Positions 15,860 to 24,662 of a stretch of DNA of 64,000 nucleotides are shown one piece after another (positions within the stretch are counted from its first letter, which is position 1; each line of letters begins with the position of its first letter). The stretch covers positions 248,001 through 312,000 of the forward strand of contig NZ_WMEZ01000003.1 of assembly GCF_009856415.1 (NCBI RefSeq). Reading direction: 5' to 3'. The notes below the pieces were generated by a model that saw only the letters and a list, made by a program, of their open reading frames with translations, did not search any database and was not told the origin of the DNA. Source of the stretch: Halobacillus litoralis. Its GTDB lineage: Bacteria > Bacillota > Bacilli > Bacillales > Halobacillaceae. The translations under genes were made by a program, and so were the position numbers.

Positions 15860-18800
15860 CTACTGCCATTTCTTAAATGATCTCCAAAGTTTCTTCCACT
15901 TCTGTTCCACAGGCTTTTCTGATTCCGAGCGTTGTTTCTGCCATTCATTGTAGCTCGCAATCCCGATTAACACGAGCCCGGCAATCAGGAGGTAGACCCA
16001 CCAAGGAACGTTGCCCCAGTACGGACGTGTCTGATAGATGATGTTGAAAATGAGCACGCCCATCCCGACAAGGAAGTACGATTTGATCCTGAACTGCATG
16101 CCGGCAACCATCGAAGCGAGCGATAAGCCGCCGATAATCCAGGCATCCCAGATCGTGTGGCTCTGAATCGCATCAAGGACAAGATAGCCTGAAATGAAAA
16201 GCAAGGCAGCGAACTGAACGTAATTCATCGTCTCTGCAGACGCAGACCAGATGTTTTTCCTGAGAAACGCAAGGACAAGTAAAACCGGCAGCGTCTGAAT
16301 TTCTGCCATGATTAAATCAGGGATGTATTCATTGTGTGCTGCAACAATCATTAAATAAGCCCCGTACAAACTGGCTGCCGCACCTGTATAAAAGACGTTT
16401 CGAAGAAAATTTTCGTTCCACTTCTTTCCACCAAGATAAAACCATAAGCTTAGCAACACTACTGGAAGAATGCGAATCCAGACACTTTCATCCCACAAGG
16501 TGTACAAATTCAAGTAACCAATGTACAGGAGTGCCGTCCATGTGTAGGCATCAACATTGATCCCTGGTCCGATCAATCTTTTTTCCAAAAGCTTTCCTGC
16601 CCCAAGAAGAATGACGATTCCCAAAGCCAGCACCACGCTCATGTCCATATCGGTCCAAAACACCCGCAGCTTTTCCCATAACGCGAAGGTCAGGATCAAT
16701 GGGACGAAACGGACGAGCGGCCATGGCCTCTGATGCAGGAAGAAAAGGTTGAAAATGGTGTAGGCGATCACGAGCAGCCATTCACCATCCGCCTCAAAAG
16801 GAACATCGCTGATCACGACGAACAGACCTAAAATGGAAAATGGAATGATGTACCACTCGATACGCTTTTTCCACTCGGCAGAGACGAAGAACCAGAGCAC
16901 CGCATACAAAAAACTGCTGGCCAAAAATGCATATTCATAAGGAATTTCATCCCACCCAAGCTCTTTCGGAAGCGTAACAACAAGGAAATACCCCGTCGTC
17001 AGGGCAGCATACAGCATGGTTTTTGTTCCAGACTCTCTTCCTGCTTTCAAAGCACTGAAGACGTAAACCGCTAAGGGAATCAACAATAGGATCGGGTGAA
17101 CATTCTCTGTTCCGAGCTGATCCAATAGAACGAGAAGGACAAGGAATGGCTGAACGATATGTCCCAGCAAATAGAAGTGTGGACGCATCCCTTTTGATTT
17201 CTTTTCTCCCCATTCTCCAATGACAATCAAGAGTACAGGAGCGAAGATCATATACATCAATACATTAGAAAATGAATCGATACGCAATGGCTCGATCAAT
17301 GATGTATAAAAAGCGAGGGACGCGACAGATACAAAACTCCAGTAGTACGTCTTTTGTGAATAACGGACAAGCAGGTACATCATCCCGATGCCTGCAAGTA
17401 ACAAAAGCGGCCGGACAACCATCGGGTCCACGCCGTCATCTACGAGCAGGATCAGCATGGCAGCCACGTAGGTGCCCTGAGCGATATAAAACGTCGACAT
17501 CTGAAAGTCGCCTTCTTCGGCCTTTTTCCATCCATAGTGGAGACCGAGGAGAAGAACGCCTGTCAAAGCCATATGAAATGAAATCGAATACCCTTCACTG
17601 TAGGCAGGAACCCATTCAAGAAACTTTTGATAAAAGATGGCAGAAGCAGCCACCAATCCAGATGGAAGCACCCAAACTGCCGTATGCTTCAGATCGGCAT
17701 GGGCAGCACTCTTTTTCACAAAATAAGAAAGCAGACTGACGATGAGCAGCATGACGGCACTATACCCGTATTGCAGGTCATAAAGCGCGAAATATAAACA
17801 CCCCGTCAGCATAAATAAGGATGTGTAAAGGTTGCTATCCTTCAAAACCTGCAGCCACTTGACTTTTGTCCAGATTCCTCCGTATAGGAAAAGCAGTGAA
17901 GCCGCTGTGAACAAGAAGAAGAACCAGGGACCTGTCTGTATCAAATCCCATAGCTGGGCCGAACTAACAAAAAAGAACACAGGAGCTAAATACATGAAAA
18001 TCGTATGGTTCGTCACATTAGATAAGACAATATAATGGACCATGATCACAACATAAGCAGCAAGCAAGAGCCATGAGCTGCTTTGCTCCTTGATCAGAAT
18101 GCTTTCATAGGTGATATAAATGAACGTCAAAAAGGAGACAATTCCGCTCGTCCATCGGAAAACCTTTTCAATGAACGTATGGTTCCTGAACGCGTACGCA
18201 AACCCAAGATAAAGGAGGCCGACAAGCGCGTACACAAGTGAATCCACGGCATATAACGGCGTATTGTCAACGAGTTGATACACGGCATACACGAGCATCA
18301 CAGAAAAGACAAACTGATATTCTTTCGTTTTGTAAACAAAAACCATCGCCATATAGACACTGGCTGTCAGCAGCAGGTTGAAACTATAAAATACTTCATT
18401 TTCAAAGAAAAACAGCATCAACAAGGTGGAAATGACGAGATTCAACTGGGCGAATAATGGCAACTCTTTGATGAATAGCTGAAGTTGATTCTTATTTCTT
18501 AACCGGATATATGCAACAAGCAATCCGGCATTGTACAACATCAATCCAAGGTAAAAGGCATCAAGGGATAACGGAAGCGCTCCAAGCATGAACCCTATGG
18601 ACAGCGATAGAAACAAGAGCGAAATCCATACATAAAGGCGCGAACGATGGACGAACACATGCCTCACATATAGTGGAAGCGGAATCGCCGTCCCCATCAA
18701 GCCAAGCAGGTGCCTTCCTTCACCATTCAGAGATAAATAGGTACCGAAAAGCTCAAAGTAACCGATGGCGACAATGATGATCGGAATGAGCAGACTTCCA

Positions 18801-19270
18801 AGTGTTAAGAATGCGAACGCGGTCTGTTTGATCTTCAAGAAACGGCCGGTCCCATAGCTTAAAGCGAAGAAAAAGAGTGACACACAGGAGATTGAAACGA
18901 CCTTTGTCGCCGCTCCCATCTGGTCCCACTGACTCGTCGCCACAATTAAACCTGTGATCAACAGGATGGATACGCCCAAGATGAGCGTCCACGTGATGTT
19001 GCGTTCGCGGATTTGTTCTGGCGTTCGTGCTTTTTTCTTTTTGACAGGCTTCGGTTTTGGTGCCGGCTTTGGCTGCCGGACGGATTCGGGTTGAACCTCT
19101 TCCTTTTCTATACCTTGGCTAGTCTCTGGAGATTCATAGTCTGCCAGATACGCCCCCTGTGCCTGCATCAGTCTCGAGAACTCTTGATCTGTTATGTACC
19201 CATTCTCCTTCAGGTGATTCAACTGTTCCCGAAATACCTTCTGTTTCTCTTCCTTGGATAATGCGCCCAC
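15860..19270 (-). CDS. Giant polytopic membrane protein (about 30 helices)
   Basis: A 1136-aa protein. Residues 1-45 form a small soluble module resembling SHOCT-like short helical domains (EEKQKVFREQLNHLKENGYI). A Pro/Lys-rich linker follows (about 65-85, KPAPKPKPVKKKK), then an uninterrupted series of roughly 30 hydrophobic helices to about residue 1110 and a basic C-terminal tail (EKPVEQKWKKLWRSFKKW). No catalytic motif is evident. It resembles the large SCO7613/DUF2157-type membrane proteins whose function is unknown. It is followed directly by a 51-aa membrane protein. Confidence 0.85.
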   Translation of the reverse strand: MGALSKEEKQKVFREQLNHLKENGYITDQEFSRLMQAQGAYLADYESPETSQGIEKEEVQPESVRQPKPAPKPKPVKKKKARTPEQIRERNITWTLILGVSILLITGLIVATSQWDQMGAATKVVSISCVSLFFFALSYGTGRFLKIKQTAFAFLTLGSLLIPIIIVAIGYFELFGTYLSLNGEGRHLLGLMGTAIPLPLYVRHVFVHRSRLYVWISLLFLSLSIGFMLGALPLSLDAFYLGLMLYNAGLLVAYIRLRNKNQLQLFIKELPLFAQLNLVISTLLMLFFFENEVFYSFNLLLTASVYMAMVFVYKTKEYQFVFSVMLVYAVYQLVDNTPLYAVDSLVYALVGLLYLGFAYAFRNHTFIEKVFRWTSGIVSFLTFIYITYESILIKEQSSSWLLLAAYVVIMVHYIVLSNVTNHTIFMYLAPVFFFVSSAQLWDLIQTGPWFFFLFTAASLLFLYGGIWTKVKWLQVLKDSNLYTSLFMLTGCLYFALYDLQYGYSAVMLLIVSLLSYFVKKSAAHADLKHTAVWVLPSGLVAASAIFYQKFLEWVPAYSEGYSISFHMALTGVLLLGLHYGWKKAEEGDFQMSTFYIAQGTYVAAMLILLVDDGVDPMVVRPLLLLAGIGMMYLLVRYSQKTYYWSFVSVASLAFYTSLIEPLRIDSFSNVLMYMIFAPVLLIVIGEWGEKKSKGMRPHFYLLGHIVQPFLVLLVLLDQLGTENVHPILLLIPLAVYVFSALKAGRESGTKTMLYAALTTGYFLVVTLPKELGWDEIPYEYAFLASSFLYAVLWFFVSAEWKKRIEWYIIPFSILGLFVVISDVPFEADGEWLLVIAYTIFNLFFLHQRPWPLVRFVPLILTFALWEKLRVFWTDMDMSVVLALGIVILLGAGKLLEKRLIGPGINVDAYTWTALLYIGYLNLYTLWDESVWIRILPVVLLSLWFYLGGKKWNENFLRNVFYTGAAASLYGAYLMIVAAHNEYIPDLIMAEIQTLPVLLVLAFLRKNIWSASAETMNYVQFAALLFISGYLVLDAIQSHTIWDAWIIGGLSLASMVAGMQFRIKSYFLVGMGVLIFNIIYQTRPYWGNVPWWVYLLIAGLVLIGIASYNEWQKQRSESEKPVEQKWKKLWRSFKKWQ

Positions 19271-19375
19271 TTCTTCCCCTCCCCTGATTGCTTATTTAGT
19301 GTAATTTTACACCTAAACATGTATATTTTCAACATTTTTCCACCAATTTTCAAACTCTTTTAACAGCCAAAGCCT

Positions 19376-19410
19376 CCCAAAAAAGAAGGTTGCTCGCTTC
19401 GGGAGCAACC
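19376..19410 (-). terminator. Rho-independent terminator (minus strand)
   Basis: Stem GGTTGCTC / GAGCAACC with a 7-nt loop and TTCTTTTTTG after it on the minus strand. It lies downstream of the short remnant ORF at 19433-19555 and upstream of the giant membrane protein gene. Confidence 0.8.
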
Positions 19411-19432
19411 ACTACCTTATTTCAACCAAATA

Positions 19433-19555
19433 CTATTTAGGAGTCCATTCTCCATCTAATACCATCGCTACTATTTTGGAAGGTTCAGGGACTTCATATG
19501 TTGATTCTGAAAAGATTTTCGAATTCCCTTTTGCTGAAACTCCATTCCACCCCAT
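19433..19555 (-). pseudogene. 40-codon remnant or micro-gene
   Basis: A 40-codon frame beginning ATG GGG TGG and ending with ...IVAMVLDGEWTPK before TAG. The residue order looks protein-like, but there is no ribosome site and TGA stands immediately before the ATG, so I read it as the tail of a lost gene; a very small gene is possible. The remaining bases between 19271 and 19600 show only this frame and the terminator. Confidence 0.3.
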
Positions 19556-19599
19556 TCACTTACATTTTTTGTAATTACATAGTAACATATTCGCCAAGT

Positions 19600-20487
19600 C
19601 TATTTGCTTATGATTTCCCCCAAGGTTTGATCAAGCACCGGATATTGAAAAGTAAATCCCTCTTCCTCTAGTCTTTGTGGAATCACCCACCTGCTTTTCA
19701 ATACAAGCTCGGTTTCCGTTCGAATGATAGCCGAACCGATTTCAAGCATCCACTTTGGTGCAGGCAGCCCAAAAGAACGGTCTGACTTTTCCCGAAGAAG
19801 GCGCATAAGTTCTTCGTTGGTGACTGGATTCGGCGCTGCACAGTTGAAGACTCCTTCTAACTCTGGATTCTCTTTTAAAAATAAGCAGATCCGGAAGAGG
19901 TCTTCCACATGAATCCAACTGAACATCTGCTTTCCAGAACCCTGAGGCCCTCCAAGTCCGAATCTAACCAAGTTTTTATAGGGGGTCATCACACCGCCTT
20001 CTTCTCCTAACACAATGGCTGTACGGAGAGCGGCTTTTCGCGTATTCGGGGTTTGGAAGGCGAAGAAATGGTCTTCCCAATTCGTAGCTACATCCACGGA
20101 AAATCCATTCCCAATTTCTCCTTTTTCTTCCGTCATCGGACGATCCTCCGCGTGACGATAGATGGTAGCCGTACTTGAGTTCAGCCAAACTTCTGGTGGA
20201 TGATCGCATTTCTGAACCGCTTCTCCAAGGATATTCGTTGTTAAGACTCTAGATATCATAATCTCATTTTTGTTTTTAGCGTTATAGCGGCAGTTGACTG
20301 ACTTTCCTGCAAGATTAATGAGCAGGTCCGCTTTTTCAAGCGCCTTTATGATACCCGCTCGATCCTCCCAATGGATGTACCCTTGACTTCTGGAGATGAC
20401 GTTCACTTCATATCCAAGATCCTTGAATCTCTTTTGAAAATGTTCTCCTATAAACCCGGTTCCCCCAGCAAGGACTACTTTTTTCAT
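19600..20487 (-). CDS. TIGR01777-family NAD-dependent epimerase
   Basis: A 295-aa SDR-type protein of the TIGR01777 (YfcH/YfhF) group. Start at ATG 20487 gives VVLAGGTGFIGEHFQ, the Rossmann GGTGFIG motif; the longer frame to 20772 adds unrelated residues. Other conserved features are NLAGKSVNCRY, SSTATIY, NWEDHF, LRTAIVLGEEGG, SWIHVEDL and the C-terminal region ending ILDQTLG-like. The physiological substrate of this family is unknown; in Bacillota it is often called YfhF. Confidence 0.88.
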   Translation of the reverse strand: MKKVVLAGGTGFIGEHFQKRFKDLGYEVNVISRSQGYIHWEDRAGIIKALEKADLLINLAGKSVNCRYNAKNKNEIMISRVLTTNILGEAVQKCDHPPEVWLNSSTATIYRHAEDRPMTEEKGEIGNGFSVDVATNWEDHFFAFQTPNTRKAALRTAIVLGEEGGVMTPYKNLVRFGLGGPQGSGKQMFSWIHVEDLFRICLFLKENPELEGVFNCAAPNPVTNEELMRLLREKSDRSFGLPAPKWMLEIGSAIIRTETELVLKSRWVIPQRLEEEGFTFQYPVLDQTLGEIISK

Positions 20488-20572
20488 AACAAAAAACTCC
20501 CTTCCTAACGTACACTCCTCTTCTATCCATTCTAAGGAGTCCCTATTTATTTGTACAATTTTCCAATGCAAG

Positions 20573-20635
20573 TGACCTGGACCAGGACACCACTGACCTC
20601 TACCTGCCTGCCACGTACCTCCAGGTCGATGACAG
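20573..20635. repeat. Three 21-bp direct repeats at the LytTR gene promoter
   Basis: Units start at 20573, 20594 and 20615 at an exact 21-bp spacing, sharing TGACCT/GTACCT at the front and an ACCAC- or GACAG-like end. The first unit also contains the 11-bp palindrome CCTGGACCAGG. The third unit overlaps the -35 element (20629-20634). LytTR regulators are known to bind direct repeats of about 9 bp separated by 12-13 bp, which is the same 21-22 bp step. Confidence 0.75.
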
Positions 20636-20657
20636 AAATTCCCTTCACGTCTATACT
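20629..20657 (+). promoter_or_regulatory. Promoter of LytTR-DUF3021 operon
   Basis: -35 ATGACA (20629-20634), 17-bp spacer, -10 TATACT (20652-20657), ahead of a ribosome site GGGAGGCAGAGGG and the ATG at 20693. The repeat array lies immediately upstream, in the position of an activator site. Confidence 0.7.
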
Positions 20658-20692
20658 GACAATAGAAAGACAGACAGGGAGGCAGAGGGAAA

Positions 20693-21151
20693 ATGAAACT
20701 GATTGTGGATATCAATGAAACGTACGAAGAAACGAAGGTGACCGTAGAGTGTAAGAAGGTGGATCCATCCATTAGAAAAATCCTGGATGCATTGGAGGAA
20801 GAAAAACAAGACTTGTTGATCGGAGATAAAGAGGATCGTCAGCATCTCCTCAAGCCCATAGACATGGATTATTTCTACACAGAAAGAGAAATCGTCCATG
20901 CCGCTCATAAGGATGGACCCTACAAATTAAAAGAAAAGCTTTATGAGCTGCAAGACACACTGCCTTCACACCAGTTCATCCGCATTTCGAAATCCGTCCT
21001 CGCCAATTTGTACAAAATCAGTCACTTTGAGCCCTCTTTCCATGGCACACTGGTCGTTCATTTTCATTCCGGCAGCAAAGAATACGCATCCAGGCATTAT
21101 GTAAAAGAAATTAAAAACACGTTAAAAATGAACAGGAGGAAAGAAAAATGA
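20693..21151 (+). CDS. LytTR-type transcription regulator
   Basis: A 152-aa regulator: an N-terminal segment of about 50 residues with no receiver domain, then a LytTR DNA-binding domain at about 50-148 (DYFYTEREIVHAAHKDGPYKLKE ... FIRISKSVLANLYKI ... YASRHYVKEIKNTL). Receiver-less LytTR genes paired with a DUF3021 membrane gene form a known two-gene switch in which the membrane protein restrains the regulator. The next gene overlaps by 4 nt. The upstream 21-bp repeats suggest autoregulation (inference). Confidence 0.9.
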   Translation: MKLIVDINETYEETKVTVECKKVDPSIRKILDALEEEKQDLLIGDKEDRQHLLKPIDMDYFYTEREIVHAAHKDGPYKLKEKLYELQDTLPSHQFIRISKSVLANLYKISHFEPSFHGTLVVHFHSGSKEYASRHYVKEIKNTLKMNRRKEK

Positions 21152-21561
21152 AAACATTTCTATTCAGAAGCATGGTCGGCATTTTCTTTGGTGCCTTTCT
21201 CGCGATTCTCATGACTTTCGCAGTTATTTGGTTCGGAGATGTGCAAACACTTTCGGGTAATGCCTTTATCCGAAATTCGCTTGGCAGTATGTTCTGCGGC
21301 TGGTTTTTCTCTGTCACGCCTTTGTATTTTGAGATGACTGGACTCAAACTATGGCAGCAAACCCTTTTACATTTCATCACGGTCTCTCTGCTCTATTTCA
21401 TCATCAGCTTCGGCATTGGATGGATTCCTTTTCAACTGACGACCTCCTTGCTGTCGATCCTGTCGTTCTTGCTCATTTACTTCTTCATATGGATCGGCTT
21501 CTACCTTTATTTCAGGTCCGAATCGAGGAAGTTGAATGAAGAACTGAATCAACTCCCATAA
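21148..21561 (+). CDS. DUF3021 membrane protein, LytTR partner
   Basis: A 137-aa protein with four membrane helices and the DUF3021 arrangement (RSMVGIFFGAFLAILMTF; ...SMFCGWFFSVTPLYFE; TLLHFITVSLLYFIIS; LLSILSFLLIYFFIWIGFYLYF). The ATG overlaps the LytTR stop by 4 nt, so the two are co-translated. In characterised pairs (streptococcal HdrRM/BrsRM are comparable) the membrane partner inhibits the LytTR activator. The inducing signal is not known. Confidence 0.88.
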   Translation: MKTFLFRSMVGIFFGAFLAILMTFAVIWFGDVQTLSGNAFIRNSLGSMFCGWFFSVTPLYFEMTGLKLWQQTLLHFITVSLLYFIISFGIGWIPFQLTTSLLSILSFLLIYFFIWIGFYLYFRSESRKLNEELNQLP

Positions 21562-21599
21562 AAAAAGACTCGAACCTATGGATGGGTTCGAGTCTTTTC
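21561..21599. terminator. Bidirectional terminator between DUF3021 and lysozyme-like genes
   Basis: A 14-bp stem AAAAGACTCGAACC / GGTTCGAGTCTTTT with an 8-nt loop; A run on one side and T run on the other serve both convergent genes. Confidence 0.92.
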
Positions 21600-21601
21600 A
21601 A

Positions 21602-22255
21602 TCAGGAAGAAGTAGCAAGCAGCTCCCCATCTTCTTCATAATGGTCGAGCACAGCATCGACATAATAAATATCTCCGTAACAAGCATCATACTGTTCGGC
21701 TTCTTCACGAATACAGCTGTATTTCCCTGTATGTTTTAATTCTTCATATTTCATTGATGAAAATTCGATAGCCAATTCCTGCGTATATTCCCCGCCATTA
21801 TTCATCACAAAATCAATGAACCCTGAACCAAAATTATACGATTGAAGCGCTAGTTTCACATCCCCATCGGACTGTTCCAACGTTTTTGCGAAATAAGCCA
21901 CCCCCTGTTCGATGGACTGCTCAGGATTTTCAATACAGCCGACTTCCCCACAATGAGATTCTGACGCCTGCATTGGATCGTCCCCACGCCCACCAGACTC
22001 CTGCATCATCAAAGCTAGCAAGATATCCTTGTATTCACCGATGCCTTCCTCTTCTGCGTATGTTTTGACTTCATCTTCATACTGGAGGACCTGCTGGGGA
22101 AGGGACGGTTCTTTTTCTTCGACCGTTGTCCAGCTGCTCATGATTCCGTCCCCCAACTGACTTTTCATCGTGAAAAAAACGAGTCCGAGCAGAAAGAGGG
22201 GGAGAAGGAAGGTTCCCCATGAGCGGCCTTTGTTTCTATGATTCTTTTTCGCCAC
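21602..22255 (-). CDS. Lysozyme-like cell-wall hydrolase, membrane anchored
   Basis: A 217-aa protein with a basic N-terminus, one signal-anchor helix (about 13-30), a short linker and a lysozyme-like (SLT/CwlT N-terminal type) domain at about 55-195. Motifs seen are ALMMQESGG (catalytic Glu), DPMQASES, SIEQGVAYFAKTL and LALQSYNFGSGFIDF. In CwlT-like proteins this domain cuts peptidoglycan glycan strands outside the membrane. The CwlT endopeptidase domain is absent, so it is a single-activity YocA-like form. Confidence 0.85.
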   Translation of the reverse strand: MAKKNHRNKGRSWGTFLLPLFLLGLVFFTMKSQLGDGIMSSWTTVEEKEPSLPQQVLQYEDEVKTYAEEEGIGEYKDILLALMMQESGGRGDDPMQASESHCGEVGCIENPEQSIEQGVAYFAKTLEQSDGDVKLALQSYNFGSGFIDFVMNNGGEYTQELAIEFSSMKYEELKHTGKYSCIREEAEQYDACYGDIYYVDAVLDHYEEDGELLATSS

Positions 22256-22344
22256 CCCTTCTCCCCCTTTCTTCGACTAGATTCTATCAATATCTTATCA
22301 TGTTCCAAGTCAAATGGCTTTGAACTTGCATGAAAAGAGCCGAT

Positions 22345-23355
22345 TCAGGAAGAGGTGATTTCAAAACTACTTTCATAAAAGGAATAGATCCATAAAATCA
22401 TTTCATAAATCAGGGTGACCGCTACGACCCATCCCCACATATATAGAAACCATTGCTGGAAACCGGAATAGACGGATGTGTATGCTGGACTCTCCAGCAT
22501 AACCATTGTAAACGCATAAAACATCCCAAACGTAAAATTCCTCGACCATTGACTCACATGGTATGTGAACACACCTTGATTCCACCCGAGTTTTCTCACA
22601 CGTTGGTAGGCCCTTACTAGTTCCATTCCTTCGACTAGGAAAAGAATGACTGTAGCGCACCACCAGATGAATGTGACAAATGAAGAAGGGAAAACGCCTG
22701 CAGTAACTGTGGCCAGCCCCGTAATTGACAAGGCCCCATGCAAAATGCAATTGGTATTCGTCCAATCTTCTGTTATGGACCACGCTGTTTTCCTGTAACG
22801 AATGATGAGAAGAGCTGAACTGTTTAAATAAAACAGAATCCCTATGATGATCACACTTTCGATCAAAACTTCAGGAATTTCAGGAAAAAGTTTGGACCAC
22901 ACTATAACCAGCGACTGGGTAGACACCGTGGAGAGCAGAATGCCCCCATGGCTATGATGAGATGTTGGACGGTGCCACAGCTTTTTGAAGTTGTAAAGAC
23001 ATAGGAACAAAAAGAATAACCAAAGGCCTGTATTCAAAACCGTTACAATAACAGCCAATAATTGTAATCGCTCTAAATTCTCCAGGATTACTTGGGCGGA
23101 TACAGACAAACCTGCCACCCAGGAACCTATGACAAAGGAGTTGACAGGGTTGGATAAGAACGGCTTCCAAAACCCTTTTTGCAGACTTTGCCTGATGAGC
23201 AGAAGATAAATGATGAGAGTCAGCAGCAGATAAAAAACAGAAACCACAGCTCCATTAGTGAAAAATTGCTGCCAAGCCCCATAAAGAAAGATACCGATGG
23301 CCATGACGATGGCACCGGCGGCCGGATTCACGATTTTTTTCTCTTCGTATATCAT
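22345..23355 (-). CDS. TDT/SLAC1-like ten-helix membrane transporter
   Basis: A 336-aa integral protein with about ten helices. The segment HHSHGGILLSTVSTQSLVIV (about 130-150) resembles the repeat found in the tellurite-resistance/dicarboxylate transporter (TDT, SLAC1-like) family, whose members are anion channels or exporters. The assignment is by pattern and is tentative. A terminator at 23428-23456 separates it from the siderophore operon, so a role in siderophore export is not implied. Confidence 0.6.
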   Translation of the reverse strand: MIYEEKKIVNPAAGAIVMAIGIFLYGAWQQFFTNGAVVSVFYLLLTLIIYLLLIRQSLQKGFWKPFLSNPVNSFVIGSWVAGLSVSAQVILENLERLQLLAVIVTVLNTGLWLFFLFLCLYNFKKLWHRPTSHHSHGGILLSTVSTQSLVIVWSKLFPEIPEVLIESVIIIGILFYLNSSALLIIRYRKTAWSITEDWTNTNCILHGALSITGLATVTAGVFPSSFVTFIWWCATVILFLVEGMELVRAYQRVRKLGWNQGVFTYHVSQWSRNFTFGMFYAFTMVMLESPAYTSVYSGFQQWFLYMWGWVVAVTLIYEMILWIYSFYESSFEITSS

Positions 23356-23427
23356 ATCTTTCTACCTTTCTATCAAACGACATTTATCTATTGTAAGTCG
23401 ATTGATCGAATATGGAAAGAAGAGCAA

Positions 23428-23456
23428 CAAAAAGCCGTCACAAAAAGTGACGGCTA
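23428..23456 (-). terminator. Terminator of siderophore operon
   Basis: Stem AGCCGTCAC / GTGACGGCT with a T5 loop and TTTTG tail on the minus strand, 13 nt beyond the decarboxylase stop. Confidence 0.85.
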
Positions 23457-23468
23457 AATGCTTTTCAT

Positions 23469-24641
23469 CTAATGTTTTTCATCTAAGTAGATAAATTCCG
23501 GTTCGGGATGGCTCAAAAATTCATGATGCGAGATCGTCCACGCATAAGCTCCAGCATAATCAAAAATCACAACATCCCCAGCCCTTAGTTCTTCCACATA
23601 TTCACTTTTCACAAGCACATCATTCGGCGTACACAGCTCCCCGGCAATGGTCACTTCCGCCTTTGTCACACCTGGTCTTTCGTAAGGGAGCTCCCATTCT
23701 TCGACTGGATGAATACGGAAAGGGTGACTCATTTTCCAAGCAGCAGGCAGCCTGAGGTGGTGCGTTCCTCCCCGGATGAGGGCAAAATGATGATCATGGT
23801 TGGCTTTGACATCGATGACTTCGGTCACGTACGATCCTGAAGCTGCCGTCATGAACCTTCCAAGTTCCAGCACTAAAGTCAGTCCGTCCATTTGGGGCTC
23901 CAGTTTATGAAGGCCGGAAGCGAACGTGTCCCAATCAAACTTATCTTCCGGGTTCCAATAATTGATGCCGATGCCCCCTCCAACATCGACCGTCCGGATG
24001 TCCAATCCGAAACGGTCCCTCCAACTTTTCGCTTTTTCCAAACACATGGACACAAATTGCAGGTGTGCCTCAGCCTTTAGGTTGTTGGACATGGCATGGA
24101 AGTGAAATCCTTCTACACTCACATGACTCATCTGCTGCGCTTTTTGTATGATCATCGGTACGTCACGTTCATCCACACCGAATTGAGTCGGAACGCCGGA
24201 CATCATATGATGACTTTCAGGAACATCACGACTCAAATTGACGCGGATCATGATCGGAGTAACGACCTCTTTTTGTTTGGATAGCCATTCGATGCGGTTT
24301 AAGTCATGGAAACTTTCAATGTTCATGGCTTCTACTCCAGCATCGATCGCCTTCTCTATTTCCACCTGTTTTTTTGCGGGAGCTCCGAACAGCACAGGAC
24401 TTTTAACCTTCTCCAATTCCCCACCTGAGGCAACTTCAAATCCATCGACTAGCGGGGCGAGAGTTCCTAGAATGCGCGGATCAGGATTCGCTTTCACCGC
24501 ATAAAAAAGCCGGCAAAAAGCCGGGAGACTGCTTTTTATGATTCTCACATGATTTCGCAACTGACCTAAATCATATAGATAAGCACAAATCGGCCCATCT
24601 TGCTTTCGTTTTTTATTTTCAATATATTGTTCGATTCTCAT
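23469..24641 (-). CDS. PLP-dependent (type III fold) decarboxylase of the siderophore operon
   Basis: A 390-aa enzyme of the ornithine/diaminopimelate decarboxylase group. PLP lysine is in FYAVKANPDP (about residue 49); GGGIGINY (about 217-224), the catalytic Cys in GELCTPND and YAGAYAW near the C-terminus are all present. It lies 21 nt after a NIS synthetase gene. In staphyloferrin B (SbnH) and Francisella rhizoferrin (FslC) pathways such an enzyme decarboxylates a citryl-amino acid intermediate, so it probably acts on a citryl-ornithine-, citryl-diaminopropionate- or lysine-type conjugate here rather than in lysine synthesis. Confidence 0.82.
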   Translation of the reverse strand: MRIEQYIENKKRKQDGPICAYLYDLGQLRNHVRIIKSSLPAFCRLFYAVKANPDPRILGTLAPLVDGFEVASGGELEKVKSPVLFGAPAKKQVEIEKAIDAGVEAMNIESFHDLNRIEWLSKQKEVVTPIMIRVNLSRDVPESHHMMSGVPTQFGVDERDVPMIIQKAQQMSHVSVEGFHFHAMSNNLKAEAHLQFVSMCLEKAKSWRDRFGLDIRTVDVGGGIGINYWNPEDKFDWDTFASGLHKLEPQMDGLTLVLELGRFMTAASGSYVTEVIDVKANHDHHFALIRGGTHHLRLPAAWKMSHPFRIHPVEEWELPYERPGVTKAEVTIAGELCTPNDVLVKSEYVEELRAGDVVIFDYAGAYAWTISHHEFLSHPEPEFIYLDEKH

Positions 24642-24662
24642 GGCTATATCCTCACACTTTCT

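Noticed and set aside
17272-17739. 155-aa plus-strand ORF opposite the giant membrane protein
   Set aside because: It lies fully opposite a conserved coding region, has low-complexity composition and no ribosome site.
19600-20772. Long 390-aa form of the epimerase
   Set aside because: The Rossmann motif starts at the internal ATG 20487; upstream residues would cross the promoter and repeats of the LytTR gene.
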